From NCBI GenBank assembly GCA_002914805.1, contig JXTB01000583.1, positions 1-64,000 on the forward strand: a DNA stretch of 64,000 nucleotides, written 5' to 3'. The notes beneath the pieces are model-generated. The model did not search any database. It was not told where the DNA came from and saw only the letters and a program-made list of their open reading frames with translations. The translations under genes were made by a program, and so were the position numbers. Every line of letters starts with the position of its first letter. Within the stretch, counting starts at the first letter, position 1. Of this stretch, positions 51,021 to 62,433 are shown one piece after another. This DNA comes from Parasponia andersonii (taxonomy: Eukaryota; Streptophyta; Magnoliopsida; Rosales; Cannabaceae).

Positions 51021-54000
51021 CTACTTGCTGGAAAGCATTTGATCAATTTCACCCTTTTGGTTGTACATATCCACTATCTTCTTTGCATATGAAGGAATAT
51101 GTCTATCCGCTCTGCATGTTTTAATTTTAAAAATCGAAATATAAGAACAAAAATAAATAAATAAGTAAATGAAGAAAGAAACAAACTTATAATCCCTACT
51201 TTTATTGTTCAGAGTAATGTACCTCTGTTTTCCCCAAAGGCGATTTACATGCAAATAGTTTCGGATGGTGTGGTAATCGAGTGAATACCGAGCAAATTCC
51301 AGACCCTTTGGGCCAATCTAGACCAAACAATCCAAGTCAAAATTAAGGTTGTCTAACATTATATGTTACTAAAGACAGTAAAGCAGAATATTTACCAAGT
51401 TTAGAATGAAAGCTATCAGATTTCCTACAAACTTAGGAGCAGGCTGAGAAGGTCCTCTACCTGAAAGAGAGAGCCAACAAGATGTTTTATCTACAAGAAT
51501 GCATAAAATAAAATATTGCACCATTAACATCTCAGACTCAAATATGGTAACTCTAGGCATTCATTCGACAAAGTGTAACACAGTGTACTATGTCATATAG
51601 CAGTTAATTATGCAGTAAACATTGTATCCTAATTAATTATTTACTATATGATCATCACTAAAATATAATGACATAAGAAGTTATTTTGTACAATGCGCCA
51701 AATGAAACTAAAATGTACAAATAAGTTCAAATGCTGTTTGCCAGGCAGTTTAAAGATTTTGTTTAGAGTAAAGTTCTTTAATTGTTGGTGAAAGGTCCTC
51801 TGACCTGAAGGTACTGCACACGTACCTAGTTTAGCATTATCATCTGCCTTGACAGTCTCCACAACAAATGGTTGGCGCTGACCCTGGAATAAATTTACAT
51901 CTTTAAATTAAAGTTTTAATGTGGAATAGTTCTAAGCCACATAGGGAATGGAGCTAAGGATTTTACACTACTAATTGTTGGGGTAATCTCCAAATACTTC
52001 TCAACCAGACTGAGCATTTCTCTTCCACGCTCATTTCTATCATTTGAATGGAAACAAATGAAAATGTAATTATTCATGCCATGGCACAGCAATACTAAAG
52101 AACAGAGACAAACGTATATATATGTGTGTATGTCTATAAATATATTAAAGTCTTCATGGCTAATAAGTATGAGACAAAGAGAGAACGTTACCTTACAGTA
52201 ACATATTGAGGATGTTGTGTCATGCTGATTCCAGAATATTTTGGGACACCCATGTACCCAACAACCAGATCCTGAAGTGATTAGAATTGCAAAAAAGTGT
52301 TATTTAGCACTAATAGTTCTTCTTATGCAAGTAAATTATAAAGTCTAAATTGCCTGATGATTGTTGAGTCAGGAGTAAACAAATTATAAAACCATCAATA
52401 ACAACATTAATAATTAGAATAAGGCAATTTGAATGTAAATAAACAAGACAAAAAATGACGCTTACTGCTAAAGCATTTGTGTAGTCAAAGCAGCTGCATA
52501 CAATAAAAGTTGAAACTGATTAAACAATATTTCTCAGCCAAGGAAAAAAAAAATAGACGATCTTTGAGGTGAAAAACACTACAAAGAATAACAATAATAG
52601 GCAACTATTTGTGAAGTAGGGACAAAAGATCTCTCCATTCATATCCTTTTTTTTTTTCAATAAATCTTTATCTTATGTTGGAGAGCCGAACATTTAACAT
52701 ATGCTACATAAATAGACAGCTAATAGTCTTGGCATATATCCTGCATTAAATTTTTTTCAAAAAAAATTGTCAAAGTTAACAATTTGATCTCTGCTTAGTT
52801 TGATGCCTAGTGGTATCAAAAGGCTCCTAGCATTACAAACTACAGAACAAGAAATTACCTATAGCAAGATGGGGCAATAACGTCAACTAAGTCATTTGCG
52901 GGTAGACAGAAATAAGGGACCTGCTCAATTTAAAAATTGAAATTGGATGAAGCAGCATAATAGGAGACTGAAGACCAGAATAAAATTACTAGGATAGTGT
53001 TACCTCTTCAATATGACCATCCAAATGCTTCAAATGGACCTATTAAAAGTACAAGAGTAGTAACTAGTTAAAATGCTCAAATTTGCAGATTTCAGTATTT
53101 AGGAAATAAAAGTATAAGAGTAGTAACTAGTCATCTGGCTTCAGACATAACCACTTTTTCTTTTGACTGTACTGATGCTCAAAAGTATGGCGCTATTATA
53201 ATTTATTGTACTTATTGATTACTTTATTTGATTGAGCAAGAAAAATAACCAATGGGAAAATATTATACCGCACAGATAGGAAGTTCAATCACAAACCTTG
53301 TAATCTTGCATAAATTCATAATGCAAAACAGTTTCAGGTTCACTGCTTGCAGCCTTCAGAAACTTATCTAGTCCTTCTCGAGTACCATTGTCCACTGTCC
53401 AGTAAGAGTTTTAGCATTGATCCAAAATACGTTCCAAGAAAGATTAATCCCATTTACTTGCCAAGATAAAATATCTGTTTGCTACAGATTATAAGTGACT
53501 GCACTGGTTCTAAGATAGACCTAAAGGCTATATTACCTCATTCAAAGCATACATGCGATGGTACTTGAATAACATTCTTACTTTTCTTCGGGATCAATGC
53601 TAAAAATTTTCACTGAAATAGTAAAGAAAACAATAATATAGAAAGCCTTCTTGACTCTTCTTGATTCTGTTAACAACAAAGAAAAACTAGTTCCAGCTAA
53701 TCTGATTCTGCACCAGCATAACAAATTTCTCCCCGAGTAACTGAGACAAGGATCTCAACTTGAAGCTCATACTTGTCTCCGAAGATAAGATTTAAAAAAA
53801 AAAAAGAAAGAAAAGGTAAAAATAGAATATAAAAGAATTACCACAATTAGTGCCCAACACATAGAGCTTTTCCAAATTTAGGTGCTGCTCCACGGATCTT
53901 AATGCTGCAGTTTAAGAAATTACTCTGCATTACAATGGTAGTAGTCACAACAGAGAAGAACTAAAACTGTTTATTTTGAGATCATATTATGAACGATACC

Positions 54001-56291
54001 TTGCACTTGGCAACCAACACCGCAGAAAAGAAGACGCTTAACATTTGCAGCCTGTTTCATAGAAAATTCAGTCATTTCTCATTTGACATTCTAAAAGTTT
54101 CAAGCATCCAAAAGTTACATCATAGAAGAGCTATCAGCGTATCAGAATGAAGTTTGATACAAGGCTGCAAGCACTATTCCCATGATATGTTCTTCAGAAA
54201 TCATATGGTTCTAATCACTCTCCTTTTGTTAAATGCAATACACCAGGCATGTTGATACCCGACACACTATTTCAGCAATTTTTTATTTCACTAATACACA
54301 TTTTAATAACTTAAATGCACATTTTATCAAGTTTAAAATTCAGATATAGATGTCACGAATGATGAATTGATGATACAATTTTTACTTTTGTTGAAATGAT
54401 ACTTTTTGGTGAAATTCTATAAGTTTTGCATAAAAATGAAACACACAATTTAAACATCGTAAGGAAATAATAAAATATGCAGAGTTAAGCATTTCTATCA
54501 CTTCTATGATATTGATGATGAAAAGAGAACAGAGACACCTCAACTACGGCAAGGGTATTCAGATTAGGAGACAATGTAGGCTTAACACCTTTAGCAGCTA
54601 GAACTTCCTCCGGTGTCCTGAGAAAGCATAAGAAAATAAGGGGAAAAGATTAAAATATACTCCACGTGGGAATGTTACTCAACAAACAAAAACGAATTCT
54701 TAGAAAGAAACAATGCAGATCAAGTAAAATAACCTTGCTAAGATAGGCCTTGGAGTAAACCTATCATCTGGGTCACTGTGACGATTAAAAAAACAGAAAA
54801 TCACTAAAAGGATTTATCATAAAAAAGGTAAATCTGATCTATTTTTAACTACAGTTATTTTGTCAGTACCTTTGTACGCAAATTACAGCATCTACCATGC
54901 CTAATTTTAGCATTTCTATAGCTATTGTTGTTACTATCCCTGTCCATTGAGCTCCTACAGGAAATTAAGGCATGTCAATCTGAAGTACTCAGAGTTATAC
55001 TTCGAAGGGATTGCCCTCAAAATCTTAAAGAATGTTACCTAGAGTAACCAAAGTGACAGAATTTTATGTGGTAATCATAATATACTACTGGTCCGCAAAA
55101 GTTTATCCAAAAACCAATTCAACATGCAAGAGTACTCTAAACATTCAAAAGTTTAATCTTCTTTTTTGTTTTCTAAAAAATGTAATTACTAAATACTAAA
55201 TCAGAGATACGAGCAAATTCAAACAACATAATCTGATTTGGTGGTTCAAACTCATTCGAAACGAATAAGAAACACACGAAAACTTGTAATCATAGAACAA
55301 GTAGAACTCACCTTCTACAGGCTTAGTTTTCCGAGCATATAGCAGCTCGTCATAGACTCCATAGTACATCTCATCTAATGAATCTGTTTTCCTCCCTCTT
55401 CCATGAACAACGGGTTCCAAGCTCTAAATGGGAAAACGAAATTGATATTTAAATAACAATATCACTAAGCGTAACTTGGCATTCAAAAACTGGCATATCA
55501 AAGCAATATGCTGATCTAGTCAAAAACAAGAAACAAGGCTAGTTTAGTTTGTTAAATCATTAGCTCAAAACACAAAATAAAAATCAAAGATTACAGTAGC
55601 ATCACAAACCCACGTGTCTCAGATAAAAACTTAGAAGTAATTTGCAGATTGTTGTCTCAAATCTTTGAAATTAACATAGATGACTTATATGCAATTCGAG
55701 GGACTAATCATGAATGGTCCCCAAAAATTAAGTGTGACAAAAGTCACATAACTAAAGCTTGTATTATAATTGAGTTCACTTTAGATTCCATAACCAAAAA
55801 CTTACTTCAATTCGAGACATTCCATCACCCAAGAAAGCACAGGCATTCTTGACATGGGCAATATAATATGTATCACACAACCCACATCGACTGTCCAAAA
55901 AATTAAAATAAGAAATAAAAAATAGTAACTCAGTAAACAAAACAAAGAAATAAGCATGAGGGAGCAAAAATTATAAAATAAAAATAAAAAATCTGAACAA
56001 ATGGAGAAGTGGGTATCGGTAGAAACTTGATATTGGTTGGAACCTGCAGTGGTCTTTAGCTGGGTAGGTGCCTCCAGGGGGAATGGGCTTGGAGCGTTGC
56101 CTCCAGTCCTCTCTAAGCTTGACTGAGTTTGGTTTCCCATCTGTTCCACATGCAATACGACATGTCGTACAACAGAATAAGCATCGAGAAAGGAGGAGAG
56201 AGTTCTGGGGGTTACCTTTAGAGGAAGAGGAAGAAACGACAGAGAGTGAGAGAGGAGAAAGAGAAGAGAGGTTGGCGACGAAGGAATACAT
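51021..56291 (-). CDS. HCAR: 7-hydroxymethyl chlorophyll a reductase, chloroplastic
   Basis: Ferredoxin-dependent iron-sulfur flavoenzyme of the chloroplast that reduces 7-hydroxymethyl chlorophyll a to chlorophyll a, the last step of chlorophyll b-to-a conversion. Exons from 5' to 3': 56044-56291, 55806-55890, 55312-55423, 54870-54954, 54734-54775, 54539-54617, 54000-54051, 53842-53904, 53297-53394, 53004-53039, 52859-52920, 52466-52493, 52192-52271, 51967-52036, 51826-51883, 51396-51460, 51223-51317, 51021-51111. The start at 56291 (MYSFVANLSSLSPLSLS) gives a Ser-rich transit peptide. Diagnostic text: KLREDWRQRSKPIPPGGTYP, KDHC-SRCGLCDTYYIAHVK, EPVVHGRGRK, LLFCGVGCQVQ, VDVIAPSCYSCFDYTNALA, GPSQPAPKFVGNLIAFILN, HIPSYAKKIVDMY. 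The cysteine motifs are candidate [4Fe-4S] ligands, and the fold is that of the FrhB/FdhB family. Phases close to 482 residues, or 457 if a 75-nt intron (56141-56215) is removed from exon 1; about 460 is usual, so splicing is favoured. Confidence 0.95.
56141..56215 (-). other. HCAR: Probable 75-nt intron in the first HCAR exon, readable through
   Basis: On the minus strand a donor (ctaaag/gtaacc) and an acceptor (gtggaacag/atggg) bound 75 nt with no in-frame stop. Removal joins SSSSK to DGKPNSVKLRED, matching the length and layout of HCAR proteins. Retention would add 25 residues rich in Cys and Leu near the transit-peptide cleavage region. Confidence 0.6.
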
Positions 56292-59200
56292 AGTAGAAGC
56301 AGACCAAACCAATCACAGTGTTTCTGAAATAGAGTAACCCAAACAGTAGTGCGACTTCTTCACCACCACAAATTATTACTAACTGTTACGTTTATTATTA
56401 TTCTTTTTCTTTTTTATTTTTTGGATAATTATATGACAGTTACGTGACTACTGACTGCCTAGTAGTACTTACTAAAGACTTTGTAGTTTGCACTGGTAAG
56501 TTTTTTTTTTTTTTTTCTTTATTGTTATATTTTTTTTTCCTTATGTTTAATTACATTTTAAGATTGATGGAATTAATAGCCCTGGAGTTAGCGTTATTGT
56601 ACCAATTTGAAAAAATGAACCAAGAAAGTAGAAAATCATAGGGCTCACTTGTGCACAAGTTTTTCTTATCTTCACCTCAGTCAAATATGATGAATTGATC
56701 ATCACTTATTGTTATGGTTTATCTAGAGTAAGATGTTTGTAGTAGACTGACAATTAAAATGAATGAAAATATTTTGTTTCAGAAAAAGAAAATACAGTTT
56801 TTTTTAGTTCCATCTTTACTTTTATTATCAAAACTAAGACAATAGAAACATAATTCTGAGTAGTACAATGTGAGTTGAAAGGCTAAATTGAGACAAATAT
56901 TTAGCTCAAATGCAAGACCTTCTCAAATTCAAGAACCAAAAAACCAAAATGACGACTAATTCTAACAAAATTTTGGTATAAAACTTTAAGTAGCTAAGTA
57001 CCATTTTTTTTTTCAAGAAATATAAATGAAAATTAACTTCTACAACTTTTAGCGACTAAACTTCTCATTTGAAATTGATTTGAGAGGGACAAATGATAAA
57101 CAACTTAGGTTTTTATTTTTCAAAAGAAAAGTGGTATGAATTAGAGGGAAAAAAAGGTGGTTATATCTATAACTAATTCATCGGATTTAGTAAGAGGGAC
57201 TAGACTAATTTTTCTATGAAAAAGACAAAAGCCTTCCCCAAAAAAAATGGCAAGCTTAAAAAGCGAGAATATTTATTTAAAAAAAAAAACGAGGTACGAC
57301 AAACAATAACAACAATGAAAGAAACAACATAGATATAAAACAACAGAGAAATTAAAAATTGAAAATTTGAAAGCCTGAAAATAGAAGAACCAAAATAAAT
57401 ATAAATGCCACAACCAAAAACAAAATAAACTACAAACGACATCTTAAATGACATGAAACGACAATAAAATTAAAAAAATTTGATAAACGACACTGTTTGA
57501 TTATGACCTCCAACGTAAGAACGACAGCGAAGAGAAGAAATTAAAATTAGAAAATTAAGGTGGGTGAAAGAAAACAACAAAATGTAAAGAACGACTACCA
57601 AAAAAGTAGTTTTAAAAAAATAGGGACAGTGGAGAAAGAAAAAGCAATAGAAGGTAAGAATTAAGAAACGAGTAATTACAGTATCTAGATTACATATAAA
57701 ATAGGAAAATATCTGGAAACGATAGTGAACTAGTAAAACGACGGTATTTTGATAAAGAGCAACATACCAAAAACGGCAAGTATTAGTAGAGTGTTTTGAC
57801 AAGGACAACATGATAAAAGTGACAAGTATCAAGAAACGTGGTATTGAAAACGATTAAAAACAAACGAAGATTGTTTGAAAACGAGAACTTAAACAATTTT
57901 TATCTTGAAAATCAAAGTAAATAAAGCTAGAAGTATACAAGGAACTAGAGAAAAATAATAAAATGGAGAGACAATAACAATAGTAAACTAAATCTTTCTT
58001 TCAAGTCCGTCACTAAAACTTCATACGCTTTATTAGAACCAATTGGGCTTGGTGATTTTTCATCAGAACTTCATAGTTCATTATTTTGCTCAACTACTAA
58101 AAGACAATTATTTAACTCTTAAAGCCAACCTCTCTATCTTGTCGTTGCAAGAGCATATTGAGGCATAGAAAGTTGAGTAAGTTCTTCAACTTGTCTTGTT
58201 CAATAATATTTTTTTCTGCATAATTTGAATTAAGAACCATCTTAAACGTTGCAGAGTTATATATATACTCACTCACTGTCACGTCGAAGGAATATCGTTG
58301 TCCTTCTTCTATCCTATTGGAATTGCTTCACTTTTTTCGACAATGAACTAAGTGTTTTGTCTTAATTGCTTTATAAGGATCGACATTTGCAAATATCATG
58401 CATTAAAATGATATTGAAGTAAAATAGAATAATAGCATTACATAACTATTAAAACAATAGTTGTAACTTGTAACACCATATATATAGTACAAATAATTTC
58501 TTCTAATGTAATCTCCAACTAATAAAATAACAAAACAAAAAAGATTAAAAGAGTTGATGAATAAGCTTAAACAAATTTGCAAATTATAGTAATTAATACC
58601 ATATATACAACTAAGATTTATACGATTATTACAAAATAAAAATAAACTAAAATAAAAAATAATATTATATACAATTAGGAAACATAAACCACCGGTAGTT
58701 ATTATTTACAAACATGCAAAAATATGGGATTAAGCATATAGTCATAAAAGATATGATGAATATAGATATAATTCACAGCGGATAAAATATAGAATATTTC
58801 ACAAAATATATATATATATATATATATATAATAACATACTTCAATAGCAATAACATAAAAGAAATTCCATTGATTCTCTTTCTCGTGCTTTTCTCTCTAA
58901 AAAAAAGATCTACTTCTGCTAAGGAAGAATCTTATTATCTTTTTTTAATCTCCTCTCTTCCTCCTTGATCTCTCTCCCCGACATCTTGCAAGAATGAGAG
59001 ATTTTTTTTGTTTTCTTTTAGTTTTTTGATCAGTTCAGATTTAGTTTTAGTTTGTAGTACTATTTTTTGTATAAATTTTAAAGTCCGTTTATTAGATCTT
59101 GAATATAAGATTTTTTTTTTGATTTAGATCCGTTAGGTGGATGAGTTGTTTTTCTTTTTAATGGTGTGGGTCTTAATTAGCATTAGAATCATATAATCTA

Positions 59201-59446
59201 CCCTGCCAAAAAAACAGTCTAGGAACAAGTGTTGAAGACAATAATTTGCTGGTGACTCTTATTATCTTTTTCTCTTGAAGAATTATGATAATTTACAAAT
59301 CTTATTATTGTTGTATTTGTAATCCACTTTTCTTATTTTTTCTTTAAGAATTTGAAATTATAATTCTTATCTTTATAATATAATTGAAGTATTTTTCGTT
59401 AATAATGATATTTTCTTGAGAGTCTATTTTTATCATAATATATAGT
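56292..59446. other. HCAR upstream region and A-rich spacer
   Basis: The first few hundred bases hold the HCAR promoter, with no clear TATA box identified. From about 56940 to 57970 the plus strand is strongly purine- and A-rich, with many 'aacgac' words. A TA run lies at 58808-58830. Open reading frames on the minus strand (57200-57832) are low-complexity consequences of this composition. No gene supported. Confidence 0.5.
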
Positions 59447-60921
59447 GAAAATTAGACCCAATACCCTTTTTTGGGCTAAGTATATCCAAATTATACGTTT
59501 TTATTTTGTTCAATAAATTGTTACCCATTTTTAAAGTGTTTTACCAATATTGCCTTTGGACCAATTTTCTTGACCCAATTCGATTCTTTCCAGAAAGTTT
59601 GCTCTCTCCTCTCTCGCCCTGGTGCAATTCTCTTCTCTTTGTCACGTTCAATCTCTTTCCTCTCTTTGATGGATCCATCTCCAGTTATATGTTTCTTTTA
59701 GTGTAAAGTTATTGTACCATCTTTTAATAACTATAAACATCTTGTTTCAACCTCTATTTCCACGTACTTAAATTTAAGCTAATTCTTCTTGTTTCAATCT
59801 CTATTTTCATATATTTCAATGTAAACAACTGGCTTTTTTTTTTTTGTCCCCTCTTTTTTAACACCTTGTTCCAATCTCTATTTCTAAAGAATTAACTGTA
59901 AACAATTTGTTCATTATTAGTTAACATAAATTGTTTATAACGGTTTAAATTTGTATTTTTTTCAATAACTGTAAACAATTTATTTCAACCTCTATTTCCA
60001 TAGACTTAAATGTAAACAACTGCCTTCTTTTTTTCTTTTTTCTTTATTCAATAACTGTAAATACATTGTTTCGTCTCTATTTCCAAAAAATTAACTATAA
60101 ACATTTGGCTTATTTTTTAGCAAGTAATTATTTTTTTTTTAAAAAATCCATGAATATATTCCAATTGGAACTTTTACTGTAGCATCACAAATACTAAAAT
60201 AAAGAAGAAATGAGATATACGTAATACATGAGAATAAATATAACAAAATTTAACCAATTGCTCCTACACTTTTTTTTAACTTAACTGTAAACACTTTGTT
60301 TCAACTTCCATTCTACAGAATTAACTGTAAACAATTTGTTTACTTTGTAGCCACATTCGACATAACTTTCACTGTAGCATTATCACATTGTTTCAAGATC
60401 TATAAAATAGTTTTTGATTATTAATTTAAAAACCTCAACAGAAAAAAAAAAAAATAAAAATAAAAGAAAAAGAAAAAAATTTCTTAGATCTATAATTTGA
60501 AAAAACGTAAACAAAAATATTTTTCTTTGTAATAAATCATTTAGAATTGGAAAAATCTCAATAATTTCAAGAATGGCGTCGTGTCCGGTCTTCTCCGGCA
60601 AAACTCTCCACCATAAATTGAATTTGAGTTCAACAATGGCTTCAATTTCGGCAAATCGATCACGAAGCAGATTCGAAGCCGAGTTCTGCAACGAAGATCC
60701 AGCGAGTCGTCCACCAAATCGATTCCAGGCCGAGTTCTGCAATGATGATTAGTAGGGAGAGAGGAAAGAGAGACAACGACACGGAAAAAGAAAGAGACGC
60801 TTGTTTTCATGTTTAAATTTTAAGGGTAATTTAGGTAGTTCATTACAAATAGAGGGTACGTACAACAGGTATTTAAGAAATGGTAATCACCTAATTAAAT
60901 GGGTATTTGCTTAATTTCCCC
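59447..60921. mobile_element. Non-coding TIR-like element with an internal TGTAAACAA array
   Basis: The left edge GAAAATTAGACCCAATACCC (59447-59466) and the complement of the right edge, GGGAAATTAAGCAAATACCC (60901-60920), form an imperfect terminal inverted repeat of about 20 bp. Inside, 59725-60345 is a degenerate tandem array of 'aactgtaaacaatttgtttc' and 'aacctctatttcca' units. A GC-rich block at 60570-60800 contains two copies of 'ccgagttctgcaa' 54 bp apart. No transposase is seen. A Mutator-like or other non-autonomous DNA transposon is the likeliest class; target duplications could not be resolved because the right flank is a TA run. Confidence 0.5.
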
Positions 60922-62433
60922 ATATATATATATATATATATATATATAACAATATCATATTATTTCTATGGATATCTAGACTAAACAAGAATAAGATTTG
61001 TAGTAACCAAAAGAATTTTTAACTCACATAAAACTATCCTGTTGATAATGTGTTGTAAATTAAAGTAACAATATCTATAAATTTATGCAAGGAGTTAGAG
61101 AGAATTAAAAAGAGAGAACTAGTAAACTACAAGTACATAAATAGTTTGTTCGTAGAATTAGAATTATATATATTAGTAGACACACAAAAAAACACAAAAA
61201 GTTATTATTTACCTAAGTTACAAAAGATTAATTAGGAGGTTATGAGAACATTGAATAAGAAACATAAATAGAGACATTAAAGAATAGATTAAAACGGAGG
61301 TTATCAACTTAAAAGCAATGTTTGCAGATCAAAGAATACCAAGATGTATCATCTTATAATATGTGTTAATATATATATATGTTCTATTTTTTTTATCATT
61401 TATAAGTATTTTTTTTAGCTGTTAACAATTGAATAGTTACTATAATTTAGGTAGTTAAAAAAATAATAATAAAAATAAATATTTATTTTTTTCTTTCTAA
61501 TTTTTACAAAACGTACCTCATTAATTTAAATTAGGTAAAACAATACCTAGCTAAAAAAAAAACTTACTGAATTCTTTCTAACTTTTACCGTAAAAATACG
61601 TACATCATTAATTTAAATTAGGTAAAAAAATATCTAGCTAAAGAAAAAAAACCTCACTGGATTGGTGCTCGCATGTATACATGCTTCCTTTCTTATTTAT
61701 GTGTATTTGTGTGAATGCTGTCCATAAATTATTATTAACCACTAAATTAATAATTTAAATTCAATATTGAGCTATGAATAAAAATTGTGCACCAACAGAT
61801 ATTTTAACTGCTATTTCAAATAGTACGATCTCATCTTCAAATAACATTGATTTATTATTTAGCAAAATCGAATCAAATCATGTCACATTAACGTACAATT
61901 TCGATACAAAAATTAACTAGATCAATCGATATTTTCCTCCTAGGATAGTAAATGTTCGAACCCTTGTACGATTCAATGTGGAAAAAATTGCCGGAGTCTG
62001 GTATTGTTCGTAGTTCAAAAGACAAATTAAAATTTGGCCAAAAATTATAGTTTCCATATCTTAGGCTATATAGCCCTAGTGTTCGTAAGTAATACAGTAT
62101 AACATGGGAAGTAAACTACTGCAAAACAACAGATTCATAATACAATCTCTCATGTATACCAGCTCTCTCTTCACATCACCAAAAGTTACAGCTAAAATAT
62201 AGCATGTAGATCAATAAAGGAAATTCTTTATTGTTCATAGTTCAAACGAATGACACGGGGATTGGCCAATGACCATGAAAGGCCTCTCAAAACAAGCTCA
62301 TTTTCTTGTATTAGAAAAAGAATGGTGTGTAGGATCAAAATATACACATTTTGCTATCTCAATTGAAGGTGAAACAAAACAAATGTGGATGGCATGATCA
62401 TCGAATAGTTGACAAACTATACTGACTTCTAAA
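60922..62433. other. AT-rich spacer downstream of the BLISTER-like gene
   Basis: Begins with a TA run (60924-60948). Two copies of an approximately 85-bp unit containing 'cattaatttaaattaggtaa' lie at about 61490-61565 and 61575-61655. The last part near 62100-62433 probably includes the 3' UTR of the gene on the minus strand. No other gene supported. Confidence 0.55.

Noticed and set aside
57200-57832. Minus-strand hydrophobic frames of 84 and 120 codons
   Set aside because: T-rich complement of an A-rich region; codon content is compositional and no known membrane protein is resembled.
60383-60810. Minus-strand frames of 89 and 119 codons
   Set aside because: Lie inside the TIR-like element, overlap each other in different frames and include low-complexity text.
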